Shown here piece by piece: positions 61,394 through 64,000 of a stretch of DNA of 64,000 bases (positions are counted from its first letter, which is position 1; each line of letters begins with the position of its first letter). Source of the DNA: Pseudomonas alloputida (GTDB lineage: Bacteria; Pseudomonadota; Gammaproteobacteria; Pseudomonadales; Pseudomonadaceae). Under the pieces are notes generated by a model that ran no database searches, was not told the origin of the DNA, and was given only the letters and a program-made list of their open reading frames with translations. The stretch is taken from the NCBI RefSeq assembly GCF_021283545.2, contig NZ_CP128540.1:2267501-2331500 (forward strand), read 5' to 3'. The position numbers and the translations under genes are program-made.

Positions 61394-62929
61394 ATGACTT
61401 TCTCGCCCAACCTCGACCAGATGACCCCGGAACAGCTTCGTGCCTTGGCGGCACAGGCGTTGCAATTGCAATCCCAGGTCGAGGCGATGAGCAGGAAGAT
61501 TCAGAACGATGAAATCCTCATCGAACAGTTCAAGTTCGAAATCGCCCTGCTCAAACGGCACAAGTTTGCCAAGCGCAGCGAGCAAATCAGCCCGGCGCAA
61601 AGCAACTTGCTGGATGACCTGCTCGACACAGACCTTGAAGCTATCGAGGCCGAGCTAAAACAGCTTCTCCCAGATGCGCCACAGGCCGAACCACGACAAT
61701 CCCCGAAACGTGCGCCTTTGCCGCCGCAGTTTCCACGCACGGTGATTCGTCACGAACCCGAAAACACCCAGTGCGTCTGTGGCTGCCAACTTCAACGCAT
61801 CGGCGAAGACGTCAGCGAGAAGCTGGATTACACGCCGGGCGTGTTTACCGTCGAGCAACATGTGCGGGGCAAATGGGCCTGTCGCCAGTGCGAAACCCTG
61901 ATCCAGGCCCCGGTGCCAGCCCAGGTTATCGACAAAGGTATCCCGACCACAGGTTTGTTGGCCCACGTGATGGTGGCCAAGTTTGCCGATCACTTGCCGC
62001 TGTACCGGCAGGAGAAAATCTTTGGCCGTGCCGGGCTGGCAATTGCTCGCTCGACCCTGGCGCAGTGGGTCGGACAAACCGGCGTGCGGCTTCAGCCACT
62101 GGTCGATGCACTGCGTGAAGCCGTGCTGAATCAGGGCGTGATCCACGCTGATGAGACACCGGTGCAAATGCTTGCGCCAGGCGAGAAGAAAACCCACCGG
62201 GCCTATGTCTGGGCGTACAGCACGACGCCGTTTTCAGGGCTCAAAGCGGTGGTTTACGACTTCAGCCCAAGCCGTGCTGGCGAACATGCGCGCAACTTCC
62301 TGGGTGACTGGAACGGCAAGTTGGTCTGCGACGACTTCGCTGGCTACAAAGCCGGTTTCGAACAAGGCATCACTGAAATCGGCTGCATGGCCCACGCCCG
62401 GCGCAAGTTCTTTGATTTGCACGTGGCGAACAAAAGTCAGCTGGCTGAACAGGCCCTGCACTCGATCAGCGGCTTGTACGAGGTCGAACGTCAGGCGCGG
62501 GACATGAGTGATGAAGAGCGCTGGCGAATACGACAAGAATTGGCGGTGCCGATCCTCAAAAAACTGCATGACTGGATGTTGGCTCAGCGAGACCTGGTGC
62601 CCAATGGATCAGCCACGGCCAAAGCCCTCGATTACAGCCTGAAACGCTGGGTAGCGCTGACGCGCTACCTGGATGATGGGGCTGTGCCCATCGACAACAA
62701 CCAGGTCGAAAACCAGATACGGCCATGGGCACTCGGGCGCTCGAACTGGTTATTTGCGGGATCCCTGCGCAGCGGTAAGCGGGCTGCGGCAATCATGAGT
62801 TTGATCCAGTCGGCGCGCATGAATGGGCATGATCCGTATGCCTATCTCAAAGATGTGCTGACGCGGCTGCCGACCCAACGGGCCAGTGAGATCGGACAGT
62901 TGCTGCCGCATCAGTGGGTGCCGGCCTGA
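61394..62929 (+). CDS. tnpC: IS66 transposase TnpC
   Basis: A 511-aa DDE transposase. It has an N-terminal leucine-zipper-like helix, a zinc-binding segment (CVCGC ... CRQCE) and the catalytic residues in IHADETPVQ, VCDDFAGYKAGFEQG and NNQVENQIRPWALGRSNWLF. The start at 61394 was preferred to the TTG at 61355. No frameshift or stop is seen. Confidence 0.95.
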   Translation: MTFSPNLDQMTPEQLRALAAQALQLQSQVEAMSRKIQNDEILIEQFKFEIALLKRHKFAKRSEQISPAQSNLLDDLLDTDLEAIEAELKQLLPDAPQAEPRQSPKRAPLPPQFPRTVIRHEPENTQCVCGCQLQRIGEDVSEKLDYTPGVFTVEQHVRGKWACRQCETLIQAPVPAQVIDKGIPTTGLLAHVMVAKFADHLPLYRQEKIFGRAGLAIARSTLAQWVGQTGVRLQPLVDALREAVLNQGVIHADETPVQMLAPGEKKTHRAYVWAYSTTPFSGLKAVVYDFSPSRAGEHARNFLGDWNGKLVCDDFAGYKAGFEQGITEIGCMAHARRKFFDLHVANKSQLAEQALHSISGLYEVERQARDMSDEERWRIRQELAVPILKKLHDWMLAQRDLVPNGSATAKALDYSLKRWVALTRYLDDGAVPIDNNQVENQIRPWALGRSNWLFAGSLRSGKRAAAIMSLIQSARMNGHDPYAYLKDVLTRLPTQRASEIGQLLPHQWVPA

Positions 62930-63001
62930 CTTACGCAAGGTGAGTTCGCCGGACGCTTACGCCGCTTCCACTAATCCGGGCGGTTGTTGCTCTCTAAGCG
63001 G

Positions 63002-63027
63002 CCTGCGCTTTCTGCGCGGGATTTTTT
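63002..63027 (+). terminator. Orphan plus-strand terminator right of IS66
   Basis: Stem CCTGCGC/GCGCGGG (one G-T pair) with a 5-nt loop, followed by ATTTTTT. No intact plus-strand gene ends here; before the IS66 insertion the sequence at 60464-60577 was adjacent. Confidence 0.7.
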
Positions 63028-63110
63028 CGGCTATCAATTGGGAAACTGTACTGTTTCCTTAGCCGGTCATTCCGTCATTCCTCGAATGGTGGCTTCGAAG
63101 ATGTTGGGGA

Positions 63111-63136
63111 AGCCAGGGTTATCCCTCTCCCTGGCT
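63111..63136 (-). terminator. Hairpin after the KGG protein gene
   Basis: Perfect 8-bp arms AGCCAGGG/CCCTGGCT lie seven bases past the stop at 63143. No T run follows, so termination is uncertain. Confidence 0.4.
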
Positions 63137-63142
63137 ATTTGC

Positions 63143-63469
63143 TCAGCGGTTGTCTTCCGCCATTCCGCTGTCTTCGTCCTGAATAGCTTGCGACTCATCG
63201 TCCATACCTTTCTCCCGGTCAGTTTTAATACCGGTGGAATGGCCTCCTTGGCCACCCCGTTGGGATGCACCACCGGCACGCTGAGGATCATCTTCCTGAC
63301 GGTTACTGCCGCTGCCATGCCCAGTTTGCTGATCCTCAGGTCTCCCTCCGGACATTTGACCGCCTTTCTGGCCTGCTTCAGACGCCCGTTGTGGATCATT
63401 GGCAAAATTGCCAGGGTTGTTTTGAGCGGTGCCGCCTTGCTGACCAGCTTTCTCTTGATCGTTAGCCAT
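63143..63469 (-). CDS. KGG-repeat stress protein
   Basis: A 108-aa, highly hydrophilic, Gly/Gln/Asp-rich protein with two KGG-type repeats (NFANDPQRASEAGQKGGQMSGG and DDPQRAGGASQRGGQGG), as in GsiB/YciG stress-induced proteins. It is probably disordered and protective under desiccation or stationary phase. GAGGT eight bases upstream sets the start. Its neighbours (Nudix, hemerythrin remnant, RsbRD-type kinase) fit a stress-response theme. Confidence 0.88.
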   Translation of the reverse strand: MANDQEKAGQQGGTAQNNPGNFANDPQRASEAGQKGGQMSGGRPEDQQTGHGSGSNRQEDDPQRAGGASQRGGQGGHSTGIKTDREKGMDDESQAIQDEDSGMAEDNR

Positions 63470-63650
63470 GATCTCGCACCTCGTGTGTTCACACAGAGAG
63501 CCTGTGTTTTCTTCGGATGCTGGGAGAGTGCGGGATGCTCCCTTTACTTTCGTGCTAGCTGACCGGGTGCGCGAAAGATCGTAATACGCAACGTATCGTG
63601 TGATAAAGACCGTTGCAATGGCATAGCTAGGTGTGGGGATCTGAGCGCGG

Positions 63651-63857
63651 CTAACTTACTTCCAAGAGGGGCAAACGCTGCCGGATGTCGGCGATAAGCC
63701 GTCTGCCTTCTGCCTGCATCAGATCGCCATAATTGGCAGTTGCGCCACACCTTCGGCACGTGAGGATGGCCTTTTTGTTCAACTTTATTGGTGTCACAAG
63801 GTCTTGCCCACCGCATTTGAGACATCTCAGTGTGACGCTCACAGCTTTCCTCTCCAT
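63651..63857 (-). CDS. Small zinc-ribbon protein, 68 aa
   Basis: Two CxxC knuckles (CLKCGGQDLVTP and CRRCGATANYGDL) form a rubredoxin-like zinc ribbon, followed by a basic helix (AEGRRLIADIRQRLPLLEV). The start at 63857 is likely, although its ribosome site is weak; an in-frame extension to 63989 lacks coding character. Function unknown, possibly nucleic-acid binding. Confidence 0.6.
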   Translation of the reverse strand: MERKAVSVTLRCLKCGGQDLVTPIKLNKKAILTCRRCGATANYGDLMQAEGRRLIADIRQRLPLLEVS

Positions 63858-64000
63858 GGATGTTGATGAGTATCCTTCCGTTGCCGTGCTGTTCGCGAAA
63901 CACGGTGCGGTAGATGGAGTGGCGCGGTGTGCTAAACGTTCACTTTGACATGAGGCTAGCTTGCCCAGCCCGCTGCTGGATGATGGCAAGCGGAGCGCGC

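Larger units (their letters stand above)
60578..62960 (+). mobile_element. Complete IS66-family insertion sequence, 2383 bp
   Basis: Inverted repeats begin GTAAGCGTCCGGCGAACTC and extend 24 bp identically at both ends (60578-60601 and 62937-62960). The 8-bp target duplication GCCGCTTC flanks both sides (60570-60577 and 62961-62968). Three genes in the usual order tnpA-tnpB-tnpC fill it. All parts look intact, so the element may be active. Confidence 0.97.

Noticed and set aside
1..64000. CRISPR arrays, rRNA genes, complete tRNA genes
   Set aside because: I found no regularly spaced direct repeats, no rRNA signature and no full cloverleaf in the window.

Overview
The window reads as a Pseudomonas chromosome, closest in style to the P. 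putida group. The evidence is high GC, strong GGAGG ribosome sites, OprD-family porins, a 4-cresol (pch) operon, creatininase and creatinase that closely resemble the P. putida enzymes, and an integrative conjugative element (ICE) backbone of the PFGI-1/ICEclc class.

Layout. (1) 1-13223: one end of an ICE, almost all on the minus strand. It carries alpA-parA-parB, a DUF2857 gene, a STY4528-type replication gene, a PFL_4669-type gene, a DUF3158 gene, ssb, an XRE regulator, topB, a STY4534-type gene, a zinc-ribbon protein, a frameshifted radC-like gene and the start of a lipoprotein gene that runs off the window. Gene ends are repeatedly marked by strong hairpins, and the replication gene holds an iteron-like repeat array inside its coding sequence. 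(2) 13436-15386: an HlyD-type efflux adaptor and a 3' fragment of its DHA2 pump, joined at a deletion scar to the last part of an OprD porin gene. (3) 15403-19169: a secreted beta-propeller lactonase-like protein and a BCCT (choline-type) transporter. (4) 19222-32694: an aromatic oxidation region. It contains pchA-pchC-pchX-pchF plus a second cytochrome c, a divergent XylR/DmpR-type sigma-54 activator with a matching promoter and upstream activator site, an OprD porin, an AraC regulator, an octahaem TPR cytochrome and a divergent periplasmic arylsulfatase. (5) 32700-33960: a graveyard of gene fragments (hldD, a helicase, a glycoside hydrolase). (6) 33963-46515: a creatinine/creatine catabolic cluster with a PucR and a GlxA-type AraC regulator, an APC permease, creatininase, a complete polyamine-type ABC importer, a solitary GlxA-type sensor domain, creatinase and an MFS permease. 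(7) 46516-52217: mostly decayed DNA (TetR, GntR, ornithine cyclodeaminase and IS1182 remnants), an M20 amidohydrolase, and a P4-type integrase next to what looks like a tRNA-Ser 3' end. (8) 52258-64000: an isochorismatase-fold hydrolase, a RidA-like protein, a LysR regulator, a set of stress-type genes (hemerythrin remnant, SDR, small membrane protein, zinc alcohol dehydrogenase, response regulator, histidine kinase, NUDIX, KGG-repeat protein), and an intact IS66 element with 8-bp target duplication.

How the genes work together. The pch genes would oxidise 4-cresol to 4-hydroxybenzaldehyde and then 4-hydroxybenzoate, with electrons leaving through PchC and perhaps the second cytochrome. The adjacent porin, arylsulfatase and octahaem cytochrome suggest periplasmic capture of aryl sulfates; this is inference. 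The creatinine cluster would import creatinine or creatine and convert it to sarcosine plus urea. Its own ABC importer is the best candidate in the window for an undescribed transport specificity.
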